Shown: positions 32,251 to 49,361, numbered from the stretch's first letter. The stretch is DNA of 64,000 bases from Amorphochlora amoebiformis (GCA_054601695.1 BAAHQB010000280.1:124001-188000), one strand, 5' to 3'. Numbers and translations: made by a program. The notes: generated by a model from the letters alone, not told the origin.

Positions 32251-32657
32251 CGGAATGCAACTATTGACAATTAACCGGCTTAAGTAGGCTATGATCATAA
32301 AGTCAAACTAATCATTACGGTTCAAGGTAACTAGGATTCTACAGGCTAGTAGGTAACCTAGGCTTAGGCTCAACATGATGGTATAGCTTTCTAATTTTGT
32401 AGTATGCAAAGTACAAGAAGACTAGTTGTATGCTAGATCAAGTTAAAGAGTTATATTTGCATCACGACCAGATTCTAGAGATTAGTTTTTGACTCAGGAT
32501 GATCAAATAAAATTAGTTTAGTTTCAGCCTAGCCTATCATACCTGTGTAATCTAGATTTCTTGACTCAGTTGACTAGTAGCGCTTAGGCTTGAAATTCGA
32601 ATCTAGCTCTCAGAGTCAAGTGCCCATGATGTATGGGAATGCGCAACTAGGTAGGCC
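32251..32657. other. Convergent intergenic region
   Basis: Mixed-composition spacer between the phosphatase stop (32250) and the hexokinase stop (32658). It holds both 3' ends. Rich in CTAG words like the other convergent spacers. No gene seen. Confidence 0.5.
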
Positions 32658-32799
32658 TTATGACATGAGTGCAGCCGATAGCCCGGCGCCCTTGCCAGAG
32701 CCGTCCTTGGTCAGCACGAGCCGGATGTTGAACGGCTGTGATATGCATAGTATAAGACGTTACATATGTGATATGTAACATATATGTCACACACATATA

Positions 32800-32844
<45 letters not shown>

Positions 32845-33370
32845 AAATTACAAATAGCTCTGCGGTGATAAGAATATTTATGTATGTATATGTATAATAA
32901 GAATATCATATTATTATTATTCACGTGTTTGGTGTTTCGCACCGAACCACTGCAAGCAAAAATGAGAGAATTTGAAAAAATCATGCGTGAGTTGCATCTT
33001 GTAAACCTGTTCGCCATAGAGATCCTTGAACGCCTTTTGCATCAGCTCGGGGTACCTAATATATACGTATATATATGTATATATATATATATATATATAA
33101 TATTTATATATATATTATGTATATACATGTAATGTACCAATATCTTAATTGGTACAGCTACCTGTATATACCACGCCGGTATTTCGCGCTACTACGGGAG
33201 TTGTGTGGCAAAACAGTGTTCATTTCTGGGCACATGTGTAAATCTGTACCCGGGAGTCTTTTCAAAAACTGAGCCGTCGATCGCGACAGTGCAATCCCAC
33301 TCGTATCTGTACAAAGAAATATGTAAGTATATATTACAATGTTTATATTATATATGTCAAGATAAACATG

Positions 33371-33410
<40 letters not shown>

Positions 33411-33858
33411 TTGTACATATTTTAATGTATAAATATACATTATATACATATATATATTATATACATACTTACACATATACATCTATATATTTACATATAT
33501 ATATATATATTATCTACACACACATATATATATATATGTAAATATATATATATATATATATAAATATAGAATATATATTATTTAAATATACAATATATAT
33601 GCATATACAATATATATATATATATATATATGTATATACATATATACATATACATATATATATATATATACATATATACATATACATATATATATATATA
33701 TGTATACATATACACACACACATATATATATATATACGTATATTTACATATATATGCATACGTATAGAATACATATTATTTACATATACAATATATGTGT
33801 GTATATGTACAATGTATATATATATATATTACACATATATATATATATATATTATACG

Positions 33859-33889
<31 letters not shown>

Positions 33890-33902
33890 CTATACACATC
33901 TT

Positions 33903-33938
<36 letters not shown>

Positions 33939-34321
33939 GATATATATGTATGCGTATAAAATTTAGTATGTAGTTATACTAAATGTGTGTAGAGAGAAAG
34001 AGCTCATGTTTACATTTGCACGAATATTCATACATATACATTTATCTCCAACACTAACCTAATTACACACCAAATAAAATATTAATAAATCATCATATAT
34101 CAGAGCAAAACCCACCCAGTCCTCAGCACAACCGATCCAATAATAGTAGCGGCGATGCGTGCAGACCTCACGACCACCCATCTGTGCACATTATACCTTG
34201 TGTTAATTCATAGCCACAGTCACAATAGATTGGCACACTGGTAATAAGAATGTCAACGGTTGTATCCCGTCTTTCTTCCCTTTTATAATACCACAATAGA
34301 TATATCTTTTCTAGTACCGTG

Positions 34322-34358
<37 letters not shown>

Positions 34359-34388
34359 TCAATATGTACGTATGTACGTATGTATTTA

Positions 34389-34426
<38 letters not shown>

Positions 34427-34475
34427 GTTATATACGTACATATACGTCGGTATACGCGCCGTGTACAAGTACATG

Positions 34476-34527
<52 letters not shown>

Positions 34528-34734
34528 CATATGTATACACATATATATGTATCCATGCACATATAAACCTATATTTTTAAAGATAAGTACCCGCATACGA
34601 GACGGAAGGCCTTGCGCTCCTCGAGAGTGGTGTTGACACTGAGTGATTCGAAATCAGGAGAATAGAAAAATATAAATGATATTTAGGACATCGCTTGGAT
34701 ATTTCATGTGTAACATGTTAATACATGTATATAC

Positions 34735-34767
<33 letters not shown>

Positions 34768-34918
34768 AAGTATATATAATATACATCTATACATATATAC
34801 GTATAATGTATATATTTATATTTACATATATCTATATATATACATATATATATATATATACACAATATATGTTAATTATATTGCACAACCAACCAGAAAC
34901 TTCAAAAACACAGATAAC

Positions 34919-34961
<43 letters not shown>

Positions 34962-35186
34962 GTATATGTTTGTATCCATGCATATGTATTTATTTATTTA
35001 CTCATTTATTCATGCATATGTATATGCATACATGAAGAACATACATACATAGAGATTCATATGTATAAAGAAGTAAGTTACCCGTAGTTTTTCTTAAGGA
35101 TAGAGGAAATCTTCCTTAGTCTCAGGGTGTCGTCAGCCACACATCCGGACAAGTGCCAGGAGGGGAACCTTATACATATACATATA

Positions 35187-35219
<33 letters not shown>

Positions 35220-35353
35220 GCGTACATATGTCTGATTATTATCACCATCATTACATATCATATGATATTTACAAAAGAGGCATTTTTATTGTCATTTTGC
35301 GGAATCCTTTATTGTCTTTAAGTCCGAATATATATATATATATATATATTATG

Positions 35354-35404
<51 letters not shown>

Positions 35405-35476
35405 GTTTGTATTATATACAGATACATACTATACATATTTGCTATATGTTATCTATAATATATATATATATATGTA

Positions 35477-35511
<35 letters not shown>

Positions 35512-35535
35512 AGTACGAATGTATATATATTTTAG

Positions 35536-35594
<59 letters not shown>

Positions 35595-35605
35595 ATGTAT
35601 ATAAT

Positions 35606-35641
<36 letters not shown>

Positions 35642-35731
35642 CTAATATATATATATATATATATATATTTATATGTATGTAAATATTTGTATTATATACA
35701 GATACATACTGTATATATTGGTTATATGTTA

Positions 35732-35808
<77 letters not shown>

Positions 35809-36356
35809 ATATATACATACATACATAATATATATATATATATAAGTATATATACATACATATATATATATATATGCATATATTTATATATTAAGTATAT
35901 ATATATATATATATATATATTTATACATATATATATTATAGGCATATTCAAGGACCCGTTTTTTTTCTCGAGCTTTCCGTCGAGGCCCCTAATAATTCCT
36001 TGCTTCTTAAGGTCCAAGAGAGCCATGCGTGCGATCTCCCCCATGTACAGGCTAAAAAAAAGACAACGAAAAAACAAGGCAAAAAATGTAGAAAGCTTTA
36101 GGAATACCGGTTAGTAACGGAGGATTCCAGCTGACATTTCATGTAGTTAAATGATATTTATATATGTGTATATTATATTATACTATATATATATACACAT
36201 ACATACATATATACAGCCGTGTACATATATATATATATATATATAAATATATATATATGTATATACAGATACAGATACAGATACAGATACATATTTACAT
36301 ATATATACACATATATACACACACACACAAATAATGTATATATGCATATATGTATA

Positions 36357-36399
<43 letters not shown>

Positions 36400-36650
36400 C
36401 ATATGTATTACATATATATATATATTATTATATGTATGTATCTGTATAAGCGTAAAAGTGTGGATTTACCCGGAGACCATCTTCTCCACAAGTCCGAGCT
36501 TTTTGTTCGGTGACGCGGCGTCGATCTTACCCATTATGTATATATATATGTATGTATATTATAATATACATATGTATATATATTATATATATATATATAT
36601 GTGTATATATATACTGCATATGTGCACATACATATATATATATATACATA

Positions 36651-36695
<45 letters not shown>

Positions 36696-36818
36696 AAAAT
36701 GTACGTAATATAATATGTGCATGTATACACATATGAATACACATTTGCATACATCCCGTATAATATACATATATATGTATATATATATATATATATATAA
36801 TATAATAATAATAATAAT

Positions 36819-36859
<41 letters not shown>

Positions 36860-37875
36860 ATTTCTCACATTTACACATAACATCTACATTAGATACACAA
36901 AATTTGCTCATTCGTACCCAGATTCCATGCTTGAATAATACAGGCATATGAGCATGCATACGTATGCATTGCTTGTTAGGACCTTGTCATCGTACTCGTT
37001 GGCAACATACTTAAGCACCTTCATATGTGGCGAGTCAAAGTTCCCAACCTCCATGTTGATACACATCGAGTGACTGGGATCCGCAGAAGGGTTCGCCCGG
37101 ATGTACTTCGGGATATTCGCCACCTGCCCGATCCCAAGGCAAATTTTAAAATCAGTCGTCAGCCGTATGAATAGTGGCAAGGAGCGTGACAAGAGACGTG
37201 AGACGTGAGACGTGACGGAATGAGTGAAGCGAGGGTGAGCGAGCCTGACCTTTTCCCAGTAGGCCACGTTGAATCCGGTACCAATAATTACGCCGAGAAG
37301 AGCGGTGTCGTCCTAAGAAATTCAGGTTTAATATTAAATGGATATACACATTTAGCATGTATGTAGGCTATATTATATTTAACACAACCGTACTTAAATA
37401 ATGTCCTGATACATTCTACCTACGCATAAACACAAAAAGTTTTTATGCATGATATATGTGTGTGTTCATGCTTGTAACATACATAATATGTGTATATATA
37501 TATATATAGAAAAAAATAGATATGTATATATGAGAGAGAGACCTCAAAGTACTCTGTAACGAGAGTGCCAACGGTATCGTTGATAACGGCCGTAACCCCC
37601 ATCGGCACGCTATGGCGTTTGAACTGAACCGAAATGTGAGTATATATATATATATACATATACTATACATACATATATATATATATATGTGTATATATTG
37701 TATCTTATTTTATGTTTGTATTTCTCGGACTACATATTTATATATATATTTATATATATATATATATATATATATACATCCATACATACCTATTATATAT
37801 ATACATACACATGCTACAAATAAAAATATTTGTACTTATATAATATATGTACATACATTTATATTATATATAATT

Positions 37876-37908
<33 letters not shown>

Positions 37909-38237
37909 GTAATATATTTACAAATACACCCCAAAAAAATAATCCATAAACACACATATACACACACAAAACAAATGGAATTTGAGGAATTACCTGGTCA
38001 GCAAGTAGCCCACACACATCCTCGCCCACCACGCCATGGGTCGTGAAGCTCTTGGTCCACCGCACCAAGATCCCCGAATTTAGAGATTTCTAATGTGCAA
38101 AAACAGACCATACACATTGGAGTTAAACTCTTTTTAATCTAGCTTGGGTAAACACAGATATACTGTATGTTAATATTCGTGTTTGTGTTATATGAATGAA
38201 AATATAGAAATATTTATATGTGTTCATGTAAATCTGA

Positions 38238-38275
<38 letters not shown>

Positions 38276-38318
38276 CGCACTCCCACACATAATACATTTA
38301 TTTACATATACTTATATT

Positions 38319-38365
<47 letters not shown>

Positions 38366-38624
38366 ACATACATACGCACATACGTATTTATATTAATATA
38401 TAATATTATATATATATATATATATATATTATATACATATACATATATACATATATATACATATATATATATATATGTGCATATTAATATACACACAAAT
38501 TTATCATATTTATTATATACATATATATAAGACATATATATATATATACATATATATGTATATTATACATACATTTGTATACTCGTATAATTTATACATA
38601 TGCATACAAATAGGTATACATAAC

Positions 38625-38671
<47 letters not shown>

Positions 38672-39081
38672 CCGTGAGGATTAAGCGAATGATCTTGTAA
38701 TAGATCGATGTACAATTTCCAACTTTATTTTGCCCAGAAAATCCACTAGAATGTAGTGATTTACCTTGGTCATCGGAAAGGAGAAGGTGAAGCCAAGCGG
38801 CGGGTAGTTTACACGGGAATCGCCGATGAATCTAACCAAATGTAAATTTATTCGAAACGTAAATGAGAGTTTTAAATGACTAAAATATTTCATATAAAAA
38901 TATTTTCATATTTGTGCTTGTGTTGTATGATACAATGTTTGTAGGATGTGCGATATATATACATATGTGTATGTGTATATATAATATATATATATATATA
39001 TATACATATATATATGTGTGTGTATACTTACATATATATACATATAATATACATATAATATATATATATATATACATATAA

Positions 39082-39122
<41 letters not shown>

Positions 39123-39241
39123 GTATAAGTATATTTATATATACATGTTTATATATATATATATATTATACATGTATATATATATATATGTACATATATA
39201 TATATATACATATACATTTGTATATATGTATATATATTATA

Positions 39242-39272
<31 letters not shown>

Positions 39273-39531
39273 TGTATATATTGATATGTATATTTATATA
39301 TATATATATATATATATATACGTGTGAATAGATATATGCTCTGTGGGTACATATGAACATCATTTATGTAATATATACAAGAAACCATATATTTGATTGT
39401 AGTAAACATACAAGTTATATTTTCATACACATGTCATATATTTACGCATAATACATACGTACACATTCATAAAATACACTGTCAAAATATAATATATATA
39501 TATATATATATGTATATTATATATACATATA

Positions 39532-39604
<73 letters not shown>

Positions 39605-39619
39605 ATATATAAAAAAATA

Positions 39620-39686
<67 letters not shown>

Positions 39687-39691
39687 TATAA

Positions 39692-39723
<32 letters not shown>

Positions 39724-39739
39724 GTAAATTTGACGTGCC

Positions 39740-39782
<43 letters not shown>

Positions 39783-39791
39783 ACATGTGTA

Positions 39792-39850
<59 letters not shown>

Positions 39851-40043
39851 AATATATAATATATCTATATATATATATATTGTATACATAAGTGTACGTA
39901 CACTTATGATAAAAGATTACTTTTTGACCGAGGTGGCGATAAATCCAAACAGCCCGTCGGAACAAGCAGTCTCTGCGATAAGATGCGCGTTCCATTTAAG
40001 TACATTTTATATTTGTATATACATATACATATATGTAATATAT

Positions 40044-40136
<93 letters not shown>

Positions 40137-40219
40137 GTATATACTTTGCATATACTACCTCCGGTGACGTGCTCGAGAGGTATCTTAAACTTTGCTTGTT
40201 GAACGTTCACCACCTGTTA

Positions 40220-40270
<51 letters not shown>

Positions 40271-40425
40271 TTATATGTATATGTGTGTAGCACAATTATT
40301 ATATATTTACATATATACATATATGAATATATATATATATATATGTATGATATTGTATAGTTATGTAAATATATAATTATTGTGCGTACAATATATTATA
40401 TACACATATATATATATTAAATATA

Positions 40426-40461
<36 letters not shown>

Positions 40462-40469
40462 TAATATAT

Positions 40470-40515
<46 letters not shown>

Positions 40516-40862
40516 TGTAGGTATATATATATATTATGTACGCATATTTACCTATTATAATTAATGTACACAAATCCATGTTTGTAATATGTGTAAAAAT
40601 GTAATATTTTGTTTAGGCATACAATACAATAGAATGTATATATAATTTTATGCGCATGTGTGTGTGTATATTGTATATATAAAGTAGATGAGAAATACAT
40701 ATAACATCTGTTAAAGACATCTGTATAAACCTTGCTATCCTTGAGAACAAGCCTAAGGACGCGAAAATTGGTTCCTCCGAGGTCGAGAGCATAATATTCT
40801 CTGCAAATATAATGCATGGTGAGAAATCCCATTATAATTACATATGTATATATATACATACA

Positions 40863-40909
<47 letters not shown>

Positions 40910-41236
40910 TATACTATAGATATATATATATATATATATATATAAATGTATGTGTACGTAAGTACATATTTATTAATTGAGAGGATAAATACCCCGACTT
41001 GCCCTCGACGGACTTGCGCATGACGAAGCTAGGAAGCATCAAGACTGAGCTCCATTCCTTGCCTTCCAAGCCTATAATTTTAGATGTACGTAGGTACACA
41101 ATTTATCTTCATAATATATAAACATATATATATATAAATATACATATATATATATATATCCGTTGAAAACACACGAATCTAATACATCTATATATATATA
41201 TATTATATATATATATATTTTATATACATATATATA

Positions 41237-41281
<45 letters not shown>

Positions 41282-41285
41282 ATAT

Positions 41286-41361
<76 letters not shown>

Positions 41362-42201
41362 CTATTCGAGCCCTAACCTGACCCTAACTACTCTAATCGA
41401 ATGCAATATTTAAACGTATATATATATATATATATTATATATATATACATATATATACATATATGTATACATATGTACTATAATATACATATATATATAT
41501 AGATATGTACGTTTATACGTATATATACATATATATATATGTATATATATATACGTTTATATATATATATATATACATATATGTAAAATTCACTAATAAT
41601 AAATATTGACTAGATGTATATATAGGTCGTCAATATATTCGGTAACAAGACCCTTCTCCATCTCCTTGAAGAGTTCAGTCTGCACTATTTTCATCTTGTA
41701 TGCTGGTAAGTGAAACTTTTGCTTCATCTGATTAAGGATTGGGCTTGGTTTAGCTTGAGGGTTAGGCTAGCGTCTTTCAATCTTATGGTACCTCAACCCA
41801 CACCCAGCGTATAGCCTGGCGTGTAACGTGTGGAGCACACAGACTGCCCTTCCGTATATTCAATCCTATTCCCAGTGCTTAAACCCTTCCTGCACCCCCC
41901 ACATAAAACCTTACTCCATGCACTATGCGATTGACGTATTGCCACAATCGCTTTCACCCACCCTCTTCCCCACTATAATTCACCCTACAATGACTCGAAG
42001 CCTCATCCCTTTCTCTATTTCAAGCTCCAACTGCCCAGGTTTACGTTATGTCTCAACATATGGGGCATGTCTGTTGGAAGGTATATAGATTTGGAATACC
42101 TCTCGCAGCGCCAAGGGGAGCTGCTCTCGTGCGGAAAGCGCAGTCGGTTGGACATCACGCTTGTCACTGAGATGTCCGACGATTCTCTGCAGACGATACA
42201 T
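32658..42201 (-). CDS. Hexokinase, 19 exons
   Basis: Phosphorylates glucose and related hexoses with ATP, the first step of glycolysis, in the cytosol. Exons: 42201-42168, 41702-41652, 41071-40993, 40800-40731, 40213-40159, 39972-39921, 38831-38765, 38089-37994, 37623-37543, 37312-37250, 37123-36983, 36525-36470, 36051-35956, 35168-35082, 34638-34591, 34166-34116, 33306-33250, 33055-33007, 32735-32658; 436 residues, every phase matches. Motifs: [10 protein letters not shown] (59-68, phosphate 1), [10 protein letters not shown] (sugar-binding), [13 protein letters not shown] with catalytic Asp184, IGTGFN (205-210), INMEVGNFD (sugar-contacting Glu), MYMGEI-like [19 protein letters not shown] (383-389, adenosine) and DGSGKGAG (422-429). 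Single-domain, about 50 kDa, as in fungi and plants. Slightly short at the N-terminus; the start MYRLQR is the only in-frame ATG after an upstream stop, but a further 5' exon is possible. Eight of 18 introns split a glycine codon. No targeting peptide seen. Confidence 0.95.
35401..35745. repeat. Direct duplication in hexokinase intron
   Basis: A 60-bp segment containing tgtattatatacagatacat is present at about 35401-35460 and again, about 90% alike, at about 35683-35743 (spacing about 282 bp), in the intron between exons 13 and 14. Confidence 0.85.
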
Positions 42202-42598
42202 CTTTCTTCCGTGAAATTCGTGCGGGGAGAGGTTTGAGGTGCGGACGGTCGACTCGAAGGGAAGCGACTGCGTGTCCTGTTGAGTTATAGTCCAAGGGAG
42301 TGACACGTGATGGTGCGCTTTGTCACGCTATAATCCAATTTGGGTGATTTCTTCAGGTTTTTCTTTAGAGGTTTACCAAACTCATAGAGGTCAGCTGTTT
42401 AAAATGCTTGGACAAGCTTAGGTAATATTAATCTGTAACCTCTAAAGGAAAGTTTATCGGAATCCAAGTTATGGAGGGCACCCGGAGCCGGGCCGGAGGG
42501 CGTATGGGAAGGGAGCAAGTGTCGTATAGGTGGCATAGGGGTGGTATATGAGTGGAAAGGAAGTCGATGTCTGTGTGAACGCACCGCCTCGTTTCTCC

Positions 42599-42666
<68 letters not shown>

Positions 42667-42668
42667 TA

Positions 42669-42704
<36 letters not shown>

Positions 42705-42835
42705 GTATACTAGTATGACTCAGTACAAGAACAACGCTAGAACATTTATCAATCCATGCTCTTAAAGATATCATTATCGTAGTCTATACCAGTTGTGGTA
42801 GTTATTTACGCCGATGTTTTCGACTCGTATGATAG

Positions 42836-42876
<41 letters not shown>

Positions 42877-43041
42877 ATATATATCCAGTACACTAGATAC
42901 ATGTACAGGTATATTATCTAGATTATGCTACATATATATATATATATATATATATTATGTACCTATAATATATATATATATATATATATATTTTATATAT
43001 ATATATATATATATAAACGTATGCTGTATACATTGCAAATA

Positions 43042-43097
<56 letters not shown>

Positions 43098-43185
43098 ATA
43101 TATACATATATAAAATGTAGTCATATACATGTATGTATATGTACATATGTACGTACATGCATATCTACATTATCTAAATATATCA

Positions 43186-43217
<32 letters not shown>

Positions 43218-43253
43218 CATTATGAGACATCATGAATATATCTTAGAATATTA

Positions 43254-43319
<66 letters not shown>

Positions 43320-43816
43320 AACAAATATTATACAAGGCCTGCACTTAGGGTTAGGGTTAGACTGAGGGTTAGGATTAGGGTTTGTGTTAGGGTTATGGTT
43401 GAGGTTAGCGTTAGGGTACGATTACACTTAGGGTTAGGGTTAAGAGTGAGGGTTGAGGTAAGGGTTAATGTTCGGTTTAGGATTAGGGTTAGGGTAAGGA
43501 TAGGGTTAGGGTTAGGATTAGGTTAAGGATTAGCGTTAGGGTTACCGTTAGGGTTAGGGCTAGGGTTAGGGTTAATGTTAGGATATATTTATGTATATAT
43601 GTGTATATATATATTTATGGTGTATGGATGTAAAGATTTATATGTATATATGTATACATATAATATATCATATATATATATATGTATATAATATACATAT
43701 ATATATATATATATGTATAATGCATATATAAATATATATATATACATATATATATGTATAATATATAATATATATAGATATATATATATATATATATATT
43801 ATATATAATGTGTACG

Positions 43817-43853
<37 letters not shown>

Positions 43854-44358
43854 TGCTATCATATGTATCTTTATTAGAGTTAGGATATAGGGTTCAATCT
43901 GAGGGTGACGGTAAGCTAGGTAAGAGTAAGGGTCACATAGTAGCTTAGGGTTAGACTTAGGGTTAGAGTTAAGATTATGCTTAGGACTAGAGTAGGCTCT
44001 GTGTGGCACTGGCCATGACATCGTGATAATTGGTTTACATATCTCTGTATCATGACGATAGCGAGTTTTAATGTAACTTGAATAAAATCCAGGCGTAACG
44101 GTCATTGGCCGGTGGAGATTACCTAGCGATATGCCTAGCTTGTACTAAAATAGTAAATACGTAGTATCCGATAGTTGGTATACATATGAGACAGTATTAA
44201 ATACATATACTATATATATTATATGCAATAGTATATATATATTAAGTCTGAATGATTAACTATACTCAATGTTGAATAGAGTAACCGAAATCACGTCTAG
44301 ACGTGTAATCATATAGTATTAGGCTGCCAACTAGACAAACATCCTAGGCTACCAGACG
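42202..44358. other. Spacer between two - strand genes, with telomere-like arrays
   Basis: This 2.2-kb region lies upstream of hexokinase and downstream of the galactosyltransferase-like gene. About 42202-42590 is mixed-composition and probably holds the hexokinase promoter and leader. The rest is TA repeat plus telomere-like arrays. Frames over 42399-42616 on the - strand are open but have no splice partners I could support. Confidence 0.5.
43335..43585. repeat. Interstitial telomere-like array (TTAGGG)n
   Basis: About 250 bp of GGGTTA repeats with frequent single-base variants, flanked on both sides by TA repeats. A second, more degenerate patch is at about 43875-43990. Variants and flanking single-copy genes show it is internal, not a chromosome end. 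Confidence 0.9.
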
Positions 44359-44772
44359 CTATTTCGTCTTTTTCTCTCCCCCACGTATAACAAAATACGA
44401 TAAGATGAGCAACCCACAGAGGACCGGAAGGAAGGCTACGAATAAGACTGACGATTGAATGCTCCCGTCATTGCTGTTGTCAGAGGAATTCCCACCCGCG
44501 GTCAATTTCCTACGGAAAGAAAAGTCGGGGAGCCACGTTTTTGCCCTTTGGAGCTTGAGGTGATACTCCTTTGATCCGTCTTCGTGCATATATTCATCCT
44601 TGAGGCCCTGTTGTGGTATTTTTTTTTACGAATATTTAGTCACTGTCGGTAGTGTTGTATTATGTATATACATATATGTATATGTGTATATATATATATA
44701 TCTATCTATTTATATATGTAATATATATATTTATATATATGTGTGTGTATATATATATATAATTTACATATG

Positions 44773-44804
<32 letters not shown>

Positions 44805-45046
44805 TTATATATATATATATTATGTAATTAAAATATGTATTTTACATGTGTATATATATATATGTATATAAACATATATATAATATGTATACATACATAT
44901 GTATATATGTGTATATATGTGTATATATATACATATATACATATATATTATATATCTATATTGTATATATATATATATATATGTATATATATACATATAT
45001 AAATATGCACATATACATATATATATATATACACATATGGATATGT

Positions 45047-45090
<44 letters not shown>

Positions 45091-45191
45091 ACATATCTTT
45101 ATGTATATATAATATATTATGCATAGACATAATAAATATATATATATATATATATTTATATATGTATACATATATATATATACATATATGC

Positions 45192-45227
<36 letters not shown>

Positions 45228-45287
45228 ACATGTTGTACATAAGTCAAGTGTACACATGTGATAATATACATACAAACAAAAATGTAT

Positions 45288-45321
<34 letters not shown>

Positions 45322-45379
45322 ACATTATATAATACCACACACACATATATACACATATGATATATATATATATATATAC

Positions 45380-45459
<80 letters not shown>

Positions 45460-45462
45460 CAC

Positions 45463-45494
<32 letters not shown>

Positions 45495-45772
45495 GTCCAG
45501 GTACATAATTCACATGTATATACTACCCCAGGACACACAATCATCGTAAGCACGAAGACATTCACGTATATACACATGAGTATGTACACATCATACCTAA
45601 CACACACATGGAAAGTACCTTTCTAGTTTGCTCAAGAGACCCTATCGGAGCACCGTAAGGGTCGATTTTAACTGACTTCACCAGTTTCGGATGCAAGAGA
45701 CTTCCATTCAGCTTTTTGCTGTACCTTCATTACATTATACATTTATATATATATATATATATATCTGTGTAC

Positions 45773-45821
<49 letters not shown>

Positions 45822-45861
45822 ATTGGGACTACGTGCATGATATATATATATATATATTTAA

Positions 45862-45896
<35 letters not shown>

Positions 45897-45966
45897 ACGT
45901 ATTATTTATGTATGTACACCTATATACATTTTATTTGTATATGTAGGCACACAATATTTGAAAATA

Positions 45967-46011
<45 letters not shown>

Positions 46012-46463
46012 ATACATGTATACATGTATGTATATATATATATATTTATACATATATATGTTGTGTATAATAATATGCGTGTATACATCCATACATATAT
46101 ACATATATATATTATATACATACATATATATATATACATATATATATATATATGTGTGTGTGTGTGAAGATGTATATAAGTACAACTCTATGCATACCCA
46201 GGCTTGCAGAATTTTTCCTTATACCTAAGAATTGACTCTTGGATCGTCTTGTGTACCTGAAGATGTATGTATGTATGTACTTCTACATTTCAGGATGTAT
46301 TTACTTGCTATGGGATGAGGTGGGTTAGTTCTAGGGTTCATGTACGTGTGTGTAATTTATATTATTGTCTAAATTTGATTGCTTTTTATCTTCTTGTGTT
46401 GTTTACTTAATATTTTGTACCTTAAATGATGCTTACTAATTATATATATATATACACATACAC

Positions 46464-46536
<73 letters not shown>

Positions 46537-46787
46537 CACGTATACCCACCAGTAAATGTGTATGTTCAAAAACGTTTTACAATTACTTGTATTCTTTCTA
46601 GGGGATGTACACATCTGATATATGTATAAACTCTAATATCGTATTTTGGGGCAAAGAACCTGGCAAGCTGCCCAAGCCTGCCGTTTGCACGAGTTCGGGT
46701 TTCTCTGGGGTATCATTGTGTATCCGAATACATAGCATTATTGCACACGTCCATATGTAAGATGTTATACGTGTATGTAATATGTAT

Positions 46788-46827
<40 letters not shown>

Positions 46828-46940
46828 GTGTATATGTATGTGTATATGTATATGTATATATATACATGTGTGTATGTGTACATATGCATACATTAAATGT
46901 ATATATAATGTATATTATATATATGTAAATATATATATAT

Positions 46941-46976
<36 letters not shown>

Positions 46977-46978
46977 GT

Positions 46979-47009
<31 letters not shown>

Positions 47010-47159
47010 GTATATGTATACATAATACTCATGTTCCTATATTCACGTTTATATGTATGATATAATATACGTATATATATATATATATATGTATCTATAT
47101 ATATATATGTATATCTATATATATATATATATATACATGTATATACCTATATAAAAATA

Positions 47160-47246
<87 letters not shown>

Positions 47247-47267
47247 CACAGATATAATACGTGCATG

Positions 47268-47300
<33 letters not shown>

Positions 47301-47560
47301 TATATAAATATGTATATTATATACACACACATATATATATATATATAAATATATGTATATATATATATATATAAATATATATATATATATGTTTTATATG
47401 TAAGTCTAGCTTTTACATTTTTACACTACGCCTTGGAGCTATATTTATGTATATATATATATATATATATATATGTAAATATATATTTATGTATATGTAT
47501 AACATATCTATACGTAAGTATATGTATACACACACACACACACATATATACACACACATA

Positions 47561-47591
<31 letters not shown>

Positions 47592-47709
47592 GTACATATA
47601 TACATATATAGATATATGTAATATATACATACATATATATATATATACACATTTGTATCCAAATATCTATATATACATATAAATATATCTATACATATAT
47701 ATATATATA

Positions 47710-47751
<42 letters not shown>

Positions 47752-47824
47752 CGTGTGTATGTGTGTGTGTGCTTCTGCATAACTATTTTTACATATGTAA
47801 ATGAAAACATATATTACTACATAA

Positions 47825-47860
<36 letters not shown>

Positions 47861-48438
47861 AATATTGATTTTTTTTCAAATTAATACACCTTCCTCGCAC
47901 ATTTAGAATCAGGTGCGATAGCTGTCTCCCAGAGCTGCTCGGGCGTCACTGAGCGAGCGAGAGAGAAAATGAGATAGCGAGAGGGGAAAAGCAGAAAGGG
48001 GGAGAGATAGGATCCAAGAATGGGAGTGTCGGGGTGAGGTTATGTGTTGTATTTGTGCTAGTCAGCCCTCCATAACGACAACCTTGAAACTAACGTCTCT
48101 CCTTCCCCACCCCCCTCTGTTCTGCCTCTCTCTCTTCGTTTTTCACTCTTTCAGTCTTTCTTTTCCACTCTTCTCTCACTTCCCTTCTCTCTCTTCCCGT
48201 CCCAAACTCTTGCCCTCTCTTTCCTCCATTCGTGATCATGTTCACCTGTAATTGGTCCCCGTAGGTCGTCTGAACTCCATCCAGGGATATCGGCCGTGCA
48301 GTCGTAGATATTGAATGGCATGTGTTTCTTGTGAAATTTCCACCCGTGCCCCTTGGGGTCGATGTAGGGAATGATCTGGAAGATATATATGTATATATAT
48401 ATATATGTTATATATATATATGTTATATATATATATGT

Positions 48439-48470
<32 letters not shown>

Positions 48471-49100
48471 ATATATATATATTACATATATATATATATA
48501 TATATATATATGCGCAAGCATGTTATATACAATACACACAAAATAGTTGGCGGTGTACAGATACATCCATATGCATATGAATTCACATACCTAGATGCAT
48601 ACAAATTTAAGCACAACACATTGCGATACACACACATTTGCAGACACACATCCTTGTGTACATAATTACTTCAATAGTACACATTTCTACTCCACATATC
48701 ACACAAAACACACACACACACACACAGAGCATAGAGTGAAGTGGATACCTCTCCCGGGTAATGCACAAGCAACGGCAACGCTGCATCCTCGGGTGGCTTA
48801 GGGGGGTTTAAACACGGATTGTGTTTCGACATAGTCTCCAATTCATCAATAAATTTCCATCCCTCCCCCCCCACCACGTGATTCGACACCATAAAATGAT
48901 CCAGCCTGGATGATGTGGGGAGTTTGATGTTGTGTTTTTAAGTCGAGAGCCTACCCCGGGCTCTCATCATTGTTATGTTTGATAGTAATAAAAAGTGTTC
49001 CAAATGTATACACTGGTATATAGATGCAATTTTTTTTTTGTATTTTTTTACAGGCACGCACACACGAATTTCTATGTACAGATATTAGATATATACAGAT

Positions 49101-49147
<47 letters not shown>

Positions 49148-49192
49148 TATACAGATATCATATAAATACACATTTAAATATTAAGTACATAT

Positions 49193-49232
<40 letters not shown>

Positions 49233-49330
49233 CACATGTATAGATTATTTACATATATATATATACATATATATATAATATATATATATATATAATATGT
49301 ATGTATATATATATATATGTATAATATGTA

Positions 49331-49361
<31 letters not shown>

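Noticed and set aside
41828-42088. + strand frame of 86 residues
   Set aside because: Lies in hexokinase intron 1 and partly antisense to its 5' region; no splice sites or recognisable domain.
43335-43585. Chromosome end
   Set aside because: The telomere-like array is degenerate and flanked by single-copy genes on both sides.
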